The notes beneath the pieces were generated by a model. It searched no databases. It was not told the origin of the DNA and was given only the letters and a program-made list of their open reading frames with translations. Positions 53,148 to 62,668 of a stretch of DNA of 64,000 bases are shown here, piece by piece; the stretch's first letter is position 1, and every line of letters starts with the position of its first letter. The stretch spans positions 512,459 through 576,458 of the forward strand of contig NZ_JARXLA010000003.1 of the NCBI RefSeq assembly GCF_029872155.1, written 5' to 3'. Made by a program: the position numbers and the translations under genes. The DNA is from Hyphomicrobium sp. D-2 (GTDB lineage Bacteria; Pseudomonadota; Alphaproteobacteria; Rhizobiales; Hyphomicrobiaceae).

Positions 53148-53793
53148 GCGCCGGTGGTTCATCCTCGCCGCGATAGCACGTGATTGGAACGATGCCGCCC
53201 GCCGCGTCGGCTTTCTGCTGATCGGCATCGGAAAGCGCGCCCTCCATCAGATCCAGCCTCTTCCAGATCGGGAATGGCTGCTGACCGTTCCCGTCGGGCA
53301 CATGCGCGGACAATCGCTCGCGGGTGCGATGGATGTAACGCCCGCAGTTGACGAAAATCCGCTCGATTTGAACGGAGATCAGCAGCTGCGCTCCGGGATA
53401 ATCGGCGCTCTGCGCATCAATCTCAGCTATCCGCGCGACGCCTTGCAGCCGCAAACGGCGCGGGTTCTCGAAATCGATGAACAGCATGCCGATGTTGGCG
53501 GTGGCGGCGATGTTGCCGACCGACAGGAACATGCCGTTGCCGTCGTAGGAAGGGAACAGAAGCTCACTGGCGCCGGTTATGCGCACAAAGCCGGGCGCGC
53601 CGCCCTTATAGGATACGGTCGGGCGTCCAAGCGTATCGACGGTGCTCAGAAAAAACATCGGCGCGTGGGAGATAAACTCGCGATCAGCATCGTCGAACTC
53701 GGCGTGGGACAGCTCTTCCAGTCTGTTTGCAAGCCGGCCGGTTCCGAATTGATCGTGCAGTCGCCTGTGCGACGGGCCATAGAGTTGGCTCAA
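53143..53793 (-). CDS. Pyridoxamine 5'-phosphate oxidase-like flavoprotein
   Basis: 216 residues from TTG 53793 with GGAGGA 6 nt upstream (TTG 53808 is alternative). FFLSTVDTLGRPTVSYKGG, PGFVRITGASELLFPSYDGN and NPRRLRLQGVARI are typical of the PPOX FMN-binding split barrel. The subfamily with an HxPxFF start near 48 (SHAPMFFLST) is generally an uncharacterised oxidoreductase. Divergent from the FAD gene. Confidence 0.82.
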   Translation of the reverse strand: MSQLYGPSHRRLHDQFGTGRLANRLEELSHAEFDDADREFISHAPMFFLSTVDTLGRPTVSYKGGAPGFVRITGASELLFPSYDGNGMFLSVGNIAATANIGMLFIDFENPRRLRLQGVARIAEIDAQSADYPGAQLLISVQIERIFVNCGRYIHRTRERLSAHVPDGNGQQPFPIWKRLDLMEGALSDADQQKADAAGGIVPITCYRGEDEPPAL

Positions 53794-53946
53794 GATGCGT
53801 CCTCCCAATGATTTTTTTGCTCAAGTATTACGCAGCGCACGAACGGGTTGCAACCGGATGCACAATCGCGCCCTTATGCGGTGCGCGCCGTAACCGCCCG
53901 GCAGCTTTTCTCCGGCATGCGTTATTCAGTCTGAGGAGCGAGACCG

Positions 53947-55236
53947 ATGGAAACGCAGAGCATGGGCGAGCAGGTGGTATCGGCGCGGGAGATTTCAACG
54001 ACCTGCTGCATCGTTGGCGGTGGACCGGCGGGCATGATGCTGGGGTTTCTGCTGGCGCGAGCCGGTGTCGATGTGACGGTGCTGGAGAAGCACGCCGACT
54101 TCCTGCGCGATTTCCGCGGTGACACGATCCACCCCTCGACGCTGCGGCTGATGGATGAACTTGGTCTGCTCGATGAGCTATTGCGCCTGCCGCACAGCCA
54201 GCTTGCAAAGCTTGGGGCAATGATCGGCGAGACACCTATAAAGTTTGCAGACTTCAGCTTTCTGGGCCCGCGCTATGGTTTCATTGCCTTCATGCCGCAG
54301 TGGGATTTTTTGAACTTCCTGGCATCGAAGGCAGCGGCCTATCCGAATTTCCGCCTCATCATGCAGGCGGAGGCGACGGACCTCATCGAAGACAACGGAC
54401 GCGTTGCTGGCGTAAAAGCTATGACGCGGGACGGACCGTTGACTGTCCGCGCTACGCTGACCGTCGGCTGCGATGGCCGCCATTCGGTAGTCCGGCGGCA
54501 AGCGGGGTTCGAGGTGCAGGATATCGGCGCGCCGATCGACGTTTTCTGGCTGCGCCTGTCACGGCGGCCGGACGAGCCGCAGACCTCCGGCCGTTTCAAC
54601 GCTGGCAGCTTCTTCGCGGTGATCGATCGGGGCGACTATTACCAGATCGCTTACGTGATCCCGAAGGGCGCCTCCGACGCCATCCGTGATGGCGGCATCG
54701 AAGCATTCCGCAAAATCGTAGCTGACAATCTGCCGTTTCTGGCTGACCGCGTTGATGAGCTGCGTAACTGGGACGACGTGAAGTTGCTCAGCGTCCGGAT
54801 CGATCGTCTCAGCACCTGGTTCCGCCCGGGGCTGCTGTGCATTGGCGATGCCGCGCACGCCATGTCGCCGATGGGCGGCGTGGGCATCAACCTGGCCATT
54901 CAGGATGCGGTGGCGGCGGCAAATATCCTGTGGCGTCCGCTGGCCGACGGCACGCTGAAAACCTACGAACTGGCCAAGGTTCAGCGCCGACGCATGTTCC
55001 CGACACGGGTGACGCAGCGGCTGCAGGTTCTGGCGCAAAACCGTATCATTCAGCCGGTGCTGGGGGCGGCGCAACCACTGAGCGTTCCACGCATGATGCG
55101 CCTGATTGATCGCACGCCATGGCTGCAACGCATACCGGCGCGGATCATCGGCGTGGGTATCCGCCCGGAGCACATTCAATCGCCGGCACGGGCGCCTGCA
55201 CGGGCTGTCCGGGAAGGGACAGCCCGCAGTCAGTGA
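53947..55236 (+). CDS. FAD-dependent aromatic-ring-type monooxygenase (UbiH/PHBH fold)
   Basis: 429 residues, GAGGAG about 10 nt upstream of ATG. The N-terminal dinucleotide motif is CCIVGGGPAGMMLGFLLAR with VLEKHADFLRDFRGD. The mid motif TVGCDGRHSVVRR and the late GDAAHAMSPMGGVGINLAIQ mark the class A flavin monooxygenase fold. Substrate unknown. The extreme 3' end overlaps a GGGCTGTCC/GGACAGCCC inverted repeat (55202-55225). Confidence 0.85.
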   Translation: METQSMGEQVVSAREISTTCCIVGGGPAGMMLGFLLARAGVDVTVLEKHADFLRDFRGDTIHPSTLRLMDELGLLDELLRLPHSQLAKLGAMIGETPIKFADFSFLGPRYGFIAFMPQWDFLNFLASKAAAYPNFRLIMQAEATDLIEDNGRVAGVKAMTRDGPLTVRATLTVGCDGRHSVVRRQAGFEVQDIGAPIDVFWLRLSRRPDEPQTSGRFNAGSFFAVIDRGDYYQIAYVIPKGASDAIRDGGIEAFRKIVADNLPFLADRVDELRNWDDVKLLSVRIDRLSTWFRPGLLCIGDAAHAMSPMGGVGINLAIQDAVAAANILWRPLADGTLKTYELAKVQRRRMFPTRVTQRLQVLAQNRIIQPVLGAAQPLSVPRMMRLIDRTPWLQRIPARIIGVGIRPEHIQSPARAPARAVREGTARSQ

Positions 55237-55249
55237 TGCCGGGCTTGCC

Positions 55250-55335
55250 GGAAAACCGGTTCCGACTTTTTCCGGAAGCGGTTCTTTCGCTACGTGCTTC
55301 TTATCGGAAAACCGGATCCCACTTTTCCGGAAGCA
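55250..55335. repeat. Two copies of a GGAAAACCGG-type palindrome
   Basis: CGGAAAACCGGTTCCGACTT and CGGAAAACCGGATCCCACTT each continue TTCCGGAAGC, the second unit about 55 bp after the first. This form is common in Hyphomicrobiales intergenic DNA. It lies between convergent FAD and YkgJ genes and may act as a shared terminator. Confidence 0.7.
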
Positions 55336-55336
55336 C

Positions 55337-55705
55337 TCAGCCGTGGTTGGTGAGCGCGACGAATTCTTCGTCGTCCTGCGCGCGGCGCTCGAACTTCAGG
55401 AAGTCATAGTAGCCGCAGCGCCCCTCGCCGGGGAACGAACGGCACACGCCAGGGCGGGCTTCATAGACCGTGCAGCTGCGCTTGTCGGTGTCGAAGAAGC
55501 GGCAGATGCGACCGTAGATGTCATCTTTCTTGCGGCGCATGGCGTACTTGCGGCCATGCGCTTCCTTCGTGAACGCTTCCCGGGCGTCGTCGAAGCTCAT
55601 GTCGTAGTGACGGGCGAGGCGCTCAACGTCACGCTTCTCCAACGGGATCAGCGGATAGGAGCAGCAGTAGCCGGGACACTTCTGACAATTGTATTGGGTG
55701 CTCAC
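55337..55705 (-). CDS. YkgJ family cysteine-cluster protein
   Basis: 122 residues from GTG 55705 with GGAG 9 nt upstream. The Cys pattern YNCQKCPGYCCSYPLIPLE, then GRICRFFD, CTVYEARPGVCRSFP and RCGYYDFLKFE is that of the YkgJ family, thought to bind Fe-S or zinc. Upstream codons up to 55984 stay open but give an unfamiliar leader, so I trimmed it. Convergent with the FAD monooxygenase. Confidence 0.8.
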   Translation of the reverse strand: MSTQYNCQKCPGYCCSYPLIPLEKRDVERLARHYDMSFDDAREAFTKEAHGRKYAMRRKKDDIYGRICRFFDTDKRSCTVYEARPGVCRSFPGEGRCGYYDFLKFERRAQDDEEFVALTNHG

Positions 55706-56121
55706 AGCGCGGTGTTCTCCTGCGGTGATTCGGCCACCATCGGGCCGATACAGCGTCAGCAGCAGTCTGATAACGCCTTGTCCTTCTTGACTCATGCAAC
55801 GCGCCGTGGGGAAAGAGCAAGAGGCATAAGGGCTTTGGCCACAGGTGGGGACATGCTCTGCGGCGGATGTCACACTTTTTCCCATAAGGTTTGCGTAGTT
55901 CGCATGCGCTTCGGTGGCCGGAGGCCGGTACCCGACGCGCACCCGATCATGCGGACTATGTGGTTGCGCGCTTCTTTGTGACATTCGGCTCTTTGTATCA
56001 TTCGGCAGTGGTCGTGTTGGGTGGCCGGATGATTGAGTGTTTTTGCGATTTGCGATGTTGGTGCTGCTGAGAGGCTCAGCTGCGGTGACATCGAAATCAG
56101 TATTTTGAGTGGGGTTTGAAG
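55706..56121. other. Divergent promoter region of YkgJ and the pentapeptide gene
   Basis: About 415 bp with no supported gene; the open frame here is only the upstream extension of YkgJ. No clear operator seen. Confidence 0.5.
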
Positions 56122-58143
56122 ATGGCGGATGCGGCTGAGCGTTCTGCAGATGCGGATACGCCTGTAAATCCCTATAGCCTGCTAGAGGCCGTCAACAATT
56201 CCAGCGACACCTCACACACCGGCTGGCTGATATTCCTGGCCATCATGACCTACCTCATGATTGCCGTCGCCGGTGTGACACATGAAGCGCTGCTGACTGA
56301 AACGCCGGTGCAACTGCCGATCCTTCAGGTCAACATCCAGCTCAAACAGTTCTTTCAGTTCGCCCCCGTGGTGCTGGTGCTGTTCCACATCGGCATTCTG
56401 GCTCAGCTTGTGCTGCTGGCCCGCAAGGCGCTGGAGTTCGACCGCGCGATCAGCTTCCTGGAGATTTCCGGCAAGCGCACCCATCCGCTGCGGCTGGAGC
56501 TGCATAATTTCTTTTTCGTGCAAAGCATCGCCGGGCCGCACAGGTCGGCGCTGATGAGCGGCTTCCTCAACATCATGTCGTGGCTCACCATCATCATCCT
56601 GCCGCTGGTGCTGCTGCTCTATATGCAGGTGGCGTTTCTGCCCTACCACGATGTGGCGACAACCTGGATCACACGCGTCTTCCTAACGCTCGATATCGTG
56701 GTCGTGCTGCTGATTGGTGTTTTTCTGATGCGGGCCGAAACGTCGTTCTTCCAGGCGTTCTGGCGTTCGACGATCACGCATCCCCTCAGCGTTGCGGCGA
56801 CGGCGGTGGTGCTGGGCACGGTGCTGTATCTGTCATATTTCGCGGCGACGGTGCCGGGCGAGCGGCTGGATACGATCGGCCGCAAGTTGACGGCGTGGGC
56901 GGCACTGCCGGGCGACGGCAAGCTGCAACACAGCGGTTTGACGATACCGGCACTGGTCGGCGACGATGCCATCCTGGGCATGTTCCACCGCAATCTGGTG
57001 GTGACTGATTCCGAGTTGCTGGGCGGCGAGGGCAGCAAAACGCTGCGGCTGCGCGGCCGGGATCTGCGCCATGCCAAACTGGACCGCACCGATCTTGCCG
57101 GTGTGGATCTGACCGGCGCGCGGCTTGATGGTGCCAGCCTGATCGGCGCCAACCTTGAGAACGCTTCACTTGGCTGCGCCGAACCGGACGCGCTGATGCT
57201 GAGCGATAGCCGTGATGCGGCCCGGTGTGTTTCCGCGCGCGGGGTCGATCTCAGTCGCGCCAGGCTGAAGGGCGCACGGCTTTGGGGCATCGATCTATCG
57301 GCCGCCAAGCTGAACGACGCCGAGCTCGAAGGAGCTGACCTCGGCAACGCTGTGCTGAGCGGCGCCAGTCTGGTCAACGCGCAGCTCGACAAGGCCGAAC
57401 TGACCGGTGGCGTGCAGGCGCAGGGCGCCAATTTCCTCAATGCGTCGCTGCAAGGTGCGGATCTGACCGGCGCGCGGTTGCAACTGGCGGATTTTTCCAG
57501 CGCGTCGATGCAGGGCGTAATCCTGAATTTCGCCCAGCTTGAAGGCGCAGCACTGCGAGACGCCAACCTTGAGGCGGCCAGCCTCATGCGGGCGAAGCTC
57601 ATCGGCGCCGATATGGCCGGGATGCGCGTCACCGGTGGCGATCTGCGTGGCACGCAGGTCTGGATGTCGTCGACGCCGCTCTGGGATGGCACCGGGCTGA
57701 CGGATCTTTCCGAGCTTGTGGTGCGCGCGCCCAATGAGGCCGACCTGGCGGCGCTGAAGGCCAGTTTGCTGGCGATTTCAGGGTCCGATGCCGGGGTGCG
57801 TGCCAAGGAGCTCTGGGCTCAGATCAGCGGTGGCAGTGGGGCCTGGAGCGGCACAGTCGATCACCAACGGTGGCAGAGCTGGGTCGGCGCGACGCCGGTG
57901 CCGCCTGCTCTTACATACCGTGAAGATCTCACCGCCTATCTGCTTAAGCTGATGTGCAGTACGCGCTGGAGCGACGGCGCCGTGGCGTCGGGCATCGCGC
58001 GCCGGGCAGCATCGCCTCAGTTCCGGGGGGATGCCGTTCTTCTGTATGACCGCCTGCGAGGCAACAGCTGCCCCGCGTCAGCCCACGCCGCGCCGGGGGC
58101 AATGAAGGTGCTGTCGGTGGCCGCCGAAAACGCACGGAATTGA
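56122..58143 (+). CDS. Pentapeptide-repeat membrane protein
   Basis: 673 residues from ATG 56122 (GGGG 7 nt upstream). Five membrane segments come first, at about 35-53, 80-101, 151-172, 185-204 and 223-241, with hydrophilic loops. After a ~60-residue spacer there are about 40 pentapeptide units A(D/N)LxX in tandem (about 308-515: LTGARLDGASLIGANLENAS, LRDANLEAASLMRAKLIGAD), which fold as a right-handed quadrilateral helix. A ~150-residue C-terminal part (GSDAGVRAKELWAQISGGSG) has no recognised domain. Pentapeptide repeats elsewhere mimic DNA or bind proteins; the role here is unknown. It faces ssb and stands alone. Confidence 0.85.
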   Translation: MADAAERSADADTPVNPYSLLEAVNNSSDTSHTGWLIFLAIMTYLMIAVAGVTHEALLTETPVQLPILQVNIQLKQFFQFAPVVLVLFHIGILAQLVLLARKALEFDRAISFLEISGKRTHPLRLELHNFFFVQSIAGPHRSALMSGFLNIMSWLTIIILPLVLLLYMQVAFLPYHDVATTWITRVFLTLDIVVVLLIGVFLMRAETSFFQAFWRSTITHPLSVAATAVVLGTVLYLSYFAATVPGERLDTIGRKLTAWAALPGDGKLQHSGLTIPALVGDDAILGMFHRNLVVTDSELLGGEGSKTLRLRGRDLRHAKLDRTDLAGVDLTGARLDGASLIGANLENASLGCAEPDALMLSDSRDAARCVSARGVDLSRARLKGARLWGIDLSAAKLNDAELEGADLGNAVLSGASLVNAQLDKAELTGGVQAQGANFLNASLQGADLTGARLQLADFSSASMQGVILNFAQLEGAALRDANLEAASLMRAKLIGADMAGMRVTGGDLRGTQVWMSSTPLWDGTGLTDLSELVVRAPNEADLAALKASLLAISGSDAGVRAKELWAQISGGSGAWSGTVDHQRWQSWVGATPVPPALTYREDLTAYLLKLMCSTRWSDGAVASGIARRAASPQFRGDAVLLYDRLRGNSCPASAHAAPGAMKVLSVAAENARN

Positions 58144-58546
58144 ATGGGTTGATGCAACTCTTGCCAGATCGGTGGCGTGGGTTTAGTCTGGAACGTATTG
58201 AGAACATGCGGCCTTACGATCGTGCTATCTGCCGCAGGCAACGCCGCCCAGCCGATCGTGCCCGTCCAGCCGCAACGTGGTCTGGCCCAGACGCGGATGC
58301 GCGCACGTTACCGTGGACAACTGCAAGCGGCACCGTGCGGTGCGGGTTTGGTGTGGTTAGGTTGCGAGTGAGACTCAGTCTGGATCCGGGGCCCGGCATT
58401 GCGGGTTTTGTTGACAGCGGAAAGCAAATTGCGGCCTCCGGGCTCACTGCGCCCTTGCCAAAGCGGCGCGTCGAAGCCCGCCGGTGCCGGACGCCTCAGA
58501 AGGCGAGCGGCAAAGGCCGCGCAAACAGAAATGCTAAGGAGTGACC
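58144..58546. other. Region upstream of ssb holding an SOS box
   Basis: About 400 bp. A 64-codon frame at 58177 with a signal-like start overlaps the SOS box and lacks family resemblance, so I treat this as regulatory DNA. The long leader to ssb is unusual. Confidence 0.5.
58191..58205 (-). promoter_or_regulatory. LexA (SOS) box, GTTC-N7-GTTC
   Basis: The plus strand reads GAACGTATTGAGAAC, i.e. GTTC-TCAATAC-GTTC on the minus strand, the alphaproteobacterial SOS box. It is 341 bp upstream of the ssb start. In Hyphomicrobiales uvrA and ssb are often divergent around such a box. Match by eye, no score computed. Confidence 0.72.
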
Positions 58547-59086
58547 ATGGCAGGCTCGGTCAACAAGGTAATCCTGGTCGGCAATCTCGGCAGGGATCCT
58601 GAGATCCGCCGCACGCAGGACGGCAAGCCAATCGCAAACCTGCGCATCGCGACATCCGAGACGTGGCGTGATCGCAATTCGGGCGAGCGCCGCGAGCGGA
58701 CGGAATGGCACTCGGTGGTGATCTTCAACGAGAACCTGTGCCGGATTGCCGAGCAGTATCTGCGCAAGGGCTCCAAGGTGTTCATTGAAGGCGCGTTGCA
58801 GACCCGCAAGTGGCAGGGTCAGGACGGGCAGGACCGCTACTCGACCGAAGTGGTGCTGCAGGGCTTTAATGGCAATCTGACCATGCTTGATGGTCGCGCC
58901 GGTGGCGGTATGTCCGAAGGCGGTCAGGTAGACTACGCTGGCGATAGCGGCGGCTTCGGCGGCGGTGGCGGTTACGGCGGAGAAAGCTCGCGCTCGTCCG
59001 GTTCGCGTAGCAGCGGCGGTGGCAGTGGTGGCGGCAACAGCAGCCCCAGCTTCGACCGTCAGCTCGACGACGAAATTCCGTTCTGA
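58547..59086 (+). CDS. ssb: Single-stranded DNA-binding protein
   Basis: 179 residues, AAGGAG 5 nt upstream of ATG. OB-fold at about 5-105: [50 protein letters not shown] and [17 protein letters not shown] Gly/Ser-rich linker is followed by the acidic tip DDEIPF that binds partner proteins. Length and layout are normal. Confidence 0.96.
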   Translation: MAGSVNKVILVGNLGRDPEIRRTQDGKPIANLRIATSETWRDRNSGERRERTEWHSVVIFNENLCRIAEQYLRKGSKVFIEGALQTRKWQGQDGQDRYSTEVVLQGFNGNLTMLDGRAGGGMSEGGQVDYAGDSGGFGGGGGYGGESSRSSGSRSSGGGSGGGNSSPSFDRQLDDEIPF

Positions 59087-59553
59087 TTGGGCCTGACGCT
59101 GAGGGCATAGGGTGAGCCCCGATGGTTGCCATCGGGGCTGATGTCGTTATGCGGCAACGTTGCGGCTGCCATTGGGCCGACAGCATCTCGCACGCATCGA
59201 GCAATCCGAATAGCGCATCCGCCGCGATCATCGTTAGCTGACATCGGAGCGCCGCTGCTGTCCTGCGTGCTGGCGGCAATTGCATGAAATTCTCTGCTTT
59301 GATCGCGCCCCTTTGAGCAATAGCGCTGAAAGTTTCTGGCCCGGCCTGTGTCAGGGACCTGCGTCAGGGGCATCCTGCCCATAAAACAGCATTTTCTTCC
59401 GGTCGCCCCAAGCCCACAGATCGTCGTTCACGGCTGAACTTTTAAACTGTTTTTGACCGCGTCCTGAACGGATCTGAAATTCCGCCACGGCAAAGTCAGT
59501 CATATGAATATCAGCAATAGGGATAATCGCAGTGTGCTGCGTCGGTAGGCACG
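59087..59553. other. Region between ssb and the PAS-GGDEF gene
   Basis: No supported gene. Contains the hairpin at 59115-59139 and the promoter region of the next gene. Confidence 0.55.
59115..59139 (+). terminator. Hairpin after ssb
   Basis: AGCCCCGATGG pairs with CCATCGGGGCT around TTG, 28 bp after the stop; no T-run follows, so it may be a processing hairpin. Confidence 0.6.
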
Positions 59554-61371
59554 ATGACAGAGTTGGAACGGGAAGAATTCATCGGACCAACGGCCGATCA
59601 GGTTGAGTGTTGGCTCCATGCTCAGTCCGAATTGGACTGGGCCCGGGTTGGATTGGCGCCTCTGTGCGACTGGGATCCCGCGCTGCTTGCTGTTCTACGG
59701 ATGTCGGTATGCGCGCCCAATCCCATGCTGCTGCTTGTGGGGCGCGAAGGAATAGTTATCGCCAATGACGCTGCCCGGCAGCTTTTCGCAATCAAGGCGG
59801 CGGCGGGCAGTTTCAATGGTCGCCCGGTTGCAGAAGTTCTGCCCGATTACGCGCCCCTCTGGAAATTGATCCTCGCCAGAGCACAACTGGGCGAAACGAC
59901 GGCGCTGCGCGATGAACCTATCCGCACCCCGGCGCCGGACGGCGAGGAGCAACTGAAATGGTTCCATCTGGACTTCATGCCGGTGCTTGATTCCGCAAAC
60001 GGGTTTCTCGGCGCGCTCGGCATGGTGTGTGACGTAACTGACCACATCCAGCGCATTCACGACTTGTCGGATTCCGAAGAGCGGTTGCGCCCGGCCCTTG
60101 ATGGATCGGGAATGGTCGGCGTGTGGACACTTGATGTGGCATCGGGCCTGAGCACCGCGGATGTGAATGTTGCGCGCGCCTATGGCCTCTCGGAGGAGGA
60201 TTGCAAAAACGGCATCGATGACAGCCTGTTTTTTGACGCCATCCATCCGGATGATCGAGAGAGGGTGCAGGCGGCGTTCGAGCACGCAATCGTCACGCGT
60301 TCATCCTATAAAAACAAATACCGCGTGGTAGGCCGCGACGGCCAAATGCGCTGGGTCATTACGTCCGCCAAGCCATCGATTGATGGCTACGGCGATGTCA
60401 CGCGCATGCTTGGTGTTGTCATCGATGTCACCAATCAGATGGAGACAGTATCCGCGCTTGCCGAAAGCCGGTTCCGTTTTCAAACGCTGACAGAAGCCCT
60501 GCCGCAGATCGTCTGGAGCTGTGCTGCGGATGGTGCGCACGACTACTTTTCGAAACGGTGGAGCGAGTTTACCGGGATTGCGCCTGAGAACATCGTAGAA
60601 GAGACGTGGAAAGAGCTGGTGTTCCCGGACCATTGGCCAACGGTGTCAGATGTCTGGGACGCGGCGCTGCGTTCGGGCGAGCCATATGACATCGACTACC
60701 GCTTCCGGCATCATTCAGAGGCTGAATACCGCTGGCTGCGGGTGATGGCCCTGCCGATCCGCGATCGATGATGGCAAGGTGATCCGTTGGCTCGGCGCCA
60801 GCACCGATGTGCACGACGCGTATCTGTTGGCGGAGCAGCGCGAGAAGCTGGCCGATGAGCTGGTGCAGATCGCAACGGTAGATCATCTCACGCAGGTTCT
60901 GACGCGCAGGGCAGTCATCGATCGTGCATCGGCATTTCTCAATGCTGGAGCGGCCGATCAGGTAGCATGCTGATGCTCGATATCGATCACTTCAAATCTA
61001 TCAACGATACCTACGGCCACGCTGGAGGCGATTGCGTTCTGGTCTACGCTGCCAAACGCGCGCAAGCCTGTCTGAAGCAGCACGATCTGATCGGGCGTCT
61101 GGGCGGTGAGGAGTTTGCGGTTCTGCTGCCGGGCTGTGCGGTTGAGCAGGCGCATCAGGTTGCCCACCGCATCCTGCACCTCGTGCAAAAAGACCCGTTC
61201 TAGCTTGAAGACGGCCAGCAAGTTTCGGTGACCGTGAGCATCGGAATGACGACCGGTGCCGCCGGAGCGAACTCACTGGACGAGTTGCTGATGATTGCGG
61301 ATCAGGCGCTTTATGGTGCCAAAAACGGTGGCCGTAACCGCGCCGTTTTCTCGTCAGCTCAGGCCGTGTAG
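59554..61371 (+). pseudogene. PAS-PAS-PAS-GGDEF diguanylate cyclase, broken by two frameshifts and one stop
   Basis: Three PAS regions (about 45-165, 175-300, 305-405: MVGVWTLDVASGLSTADVN, DYFSKRWSEFTGIAPENI) end in VMALPIRDR at 60771. A one-base insertion near 60767 shifts to DDGKVIRWLGASTDVHD and the DELVQIATVDHLTQVLTRRA that opens the GGDEF domain. One base missing near 60967 shifts back to MLMLDIDHFKSINDTYGHAG and RLGGEEFAVLLPG. A TAG at 61201 (where Glu is expected before LEDGQQ) then interrupts; reading through it gives VSVTVSIGMTTGAAGANS and a stop at 61369. The active-site GGEEF and D-x-D are intact, so an active cyclase is lost only through these lesions, or they are sequence errors. 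Confidence 0.8.
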
Positions 61372-61611
61372 CTCCGCCTGCCATCATTCGCGTGTCACCA
61401 GCCGACCCCGGCCGTGAAAACTTGATCCGCCGCAACTTCGCCTTTTTCTGTCGCATCTGACACGCAGAAACTTGCGCATTTGGCTGGCGGCTTTGACTTG
61501 GCTTGCAGCCTTCGTTCATGTTGAAGGCGCTACCACAATTCCGCCGATCATCTTTCGCACATGGCGGCGTTACCACCCGACATTCGTCGGCACACAACTT
61601 AGGGAACTTAC

Positions 61612-62485
61612 ATGCTTTGGCGAGCTCTACTGACGCCCGTCGTCGCCTTACTGACAACCGTTACCCTGATTGGCGCAGTTTCGGCTCAACCCGCGCGATT
61701 GGCGGATCGCGGTGGTGATCGCGGCCGCCATGGTCCGCCGGGAGCTGGCCCCAATCGCCCCGGCCCGGATCGCGGCCCGCCTGTTCCTGCGGTCACGCAG
61801 GAAGACCTGGGAACTGCTGGGTGAGCAGGCTGTCGGCTTCGGCGTCGACCGCGATGTGATCCGCGTTGGCCGTCGCGAAGGTTTCTTCAGCAAGATCGCG
61901 CTCGAAGTCCGGGACAACGAAGTCGAAATTCTCGACCTCAAGGTGTTCTTCAACCGTGGTGCTCCGCAGGATGTCCGCGTGCGCCAGCGTGGCCGTCCAG
62001 GCGACCGCACGCGTCCGATCGATCTTGTCGGTGGCGAGCGTGTGATTGACCGCATTGAAATCGTCTACCGTTCGCGGCCGGGTTATCGTGGGCGCGCAAG
62101 GTTGCAGATCTACACGGCGTGAAGTGGGTGCGTCCGATGCCGCCGCCTCCGCCGCCGGTTGCCCGGTGGGAAGAGCTCGGCTGCAGCAAGGCCGGCTTCC
62201 TGCCCAACAAGGATGTGATTCGTGCTGGACGTCGCGAGGGCCGCTTCAGCCAGATCCAGCTGCGTGCCTTCCGCAACAAGGTGCACATCCTCAACCTGCG
62301 CGTGATCCATGGTAACGGCGCACCTGACGATATCCCTGTGAAGTCGGAGATCCGCGACGGTGGCGAAGACCGTCCGCTCGACCTGAAGGGCAACCGGACG
62401 CTTCATCGACAGCGTCGAGCTGTATTATGTGGCGCAGCCGAGCCTGCAGAGGGATACGGCCCAGGTCTGCGTCTTCGGACGTTGA
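61612..62485 (+). pseudogene. Secreted tandem-domain protein (DUF2541-like repeats), three frameshifts
   Basis: A signal peptide (WRALLTPVVALLTTVTLIGAV) and a Gly/Pro-rich linker lead to a frameshift at about 61817 (an extra C before TGGGAACTG). Two similar ~100-residue units follow: WELLGEQAVGFGVDRDVIRV with FFSKIALEVRDNEVEILDLK, and WEELGCSKAGFLPNKDVIRA with RFSQIQLRAFRNKVHILNLR. They are joined across a one-base deletion near 62097 and a VARPM-PPPPPP linker. A last insertion near 62398 hides the end, RRFIDSVELYYVAQPSLQR, with a stop at 62483. The units look like DUF2541-family domains by memory. Removing three single-base changes gives one full secreted protein. Confidence 0.7.
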
Positions 62486-62520
62486 TGCGGACCGATTAAG
62501 CGCAACTACACTTCGATAAA

Positions 62521-62552
62521 GAAGCCCCGCCCCACGCGGCGGGGCTTTTTCG
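62521..62552 (+). terminator. Terminator after the tandem-domain gene
   Basis: AAGCCCCGCC and GGCGGGGCTT form a 10-bp stem around CCACGC, followed by TTTCGG; 37 bp after the reconstructed stop. Confidence 0.85.
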
Positions 62553-62668
62553 GTTATGGGAAGGTGTGCTTCGTGGTCATGCGCAGAAATGCACCGGGCT
62601 GCGGCTCGGCCTGACGGCGCCCAGGCTGATGTTCCCCGACTGGCCTGACTGGAACAGGATATGCCCGG

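Noticed and set aside
57061..57670. Periodic 15-bp pattern in the pentapeptide gene
   Set aside because: Explained by the AxLxx protein repeat.
58177..58371. 64-codon frame with a signal-like start before ssb
   Set aside because: It overlaps the SOS box, has no family match and no ribosome site.
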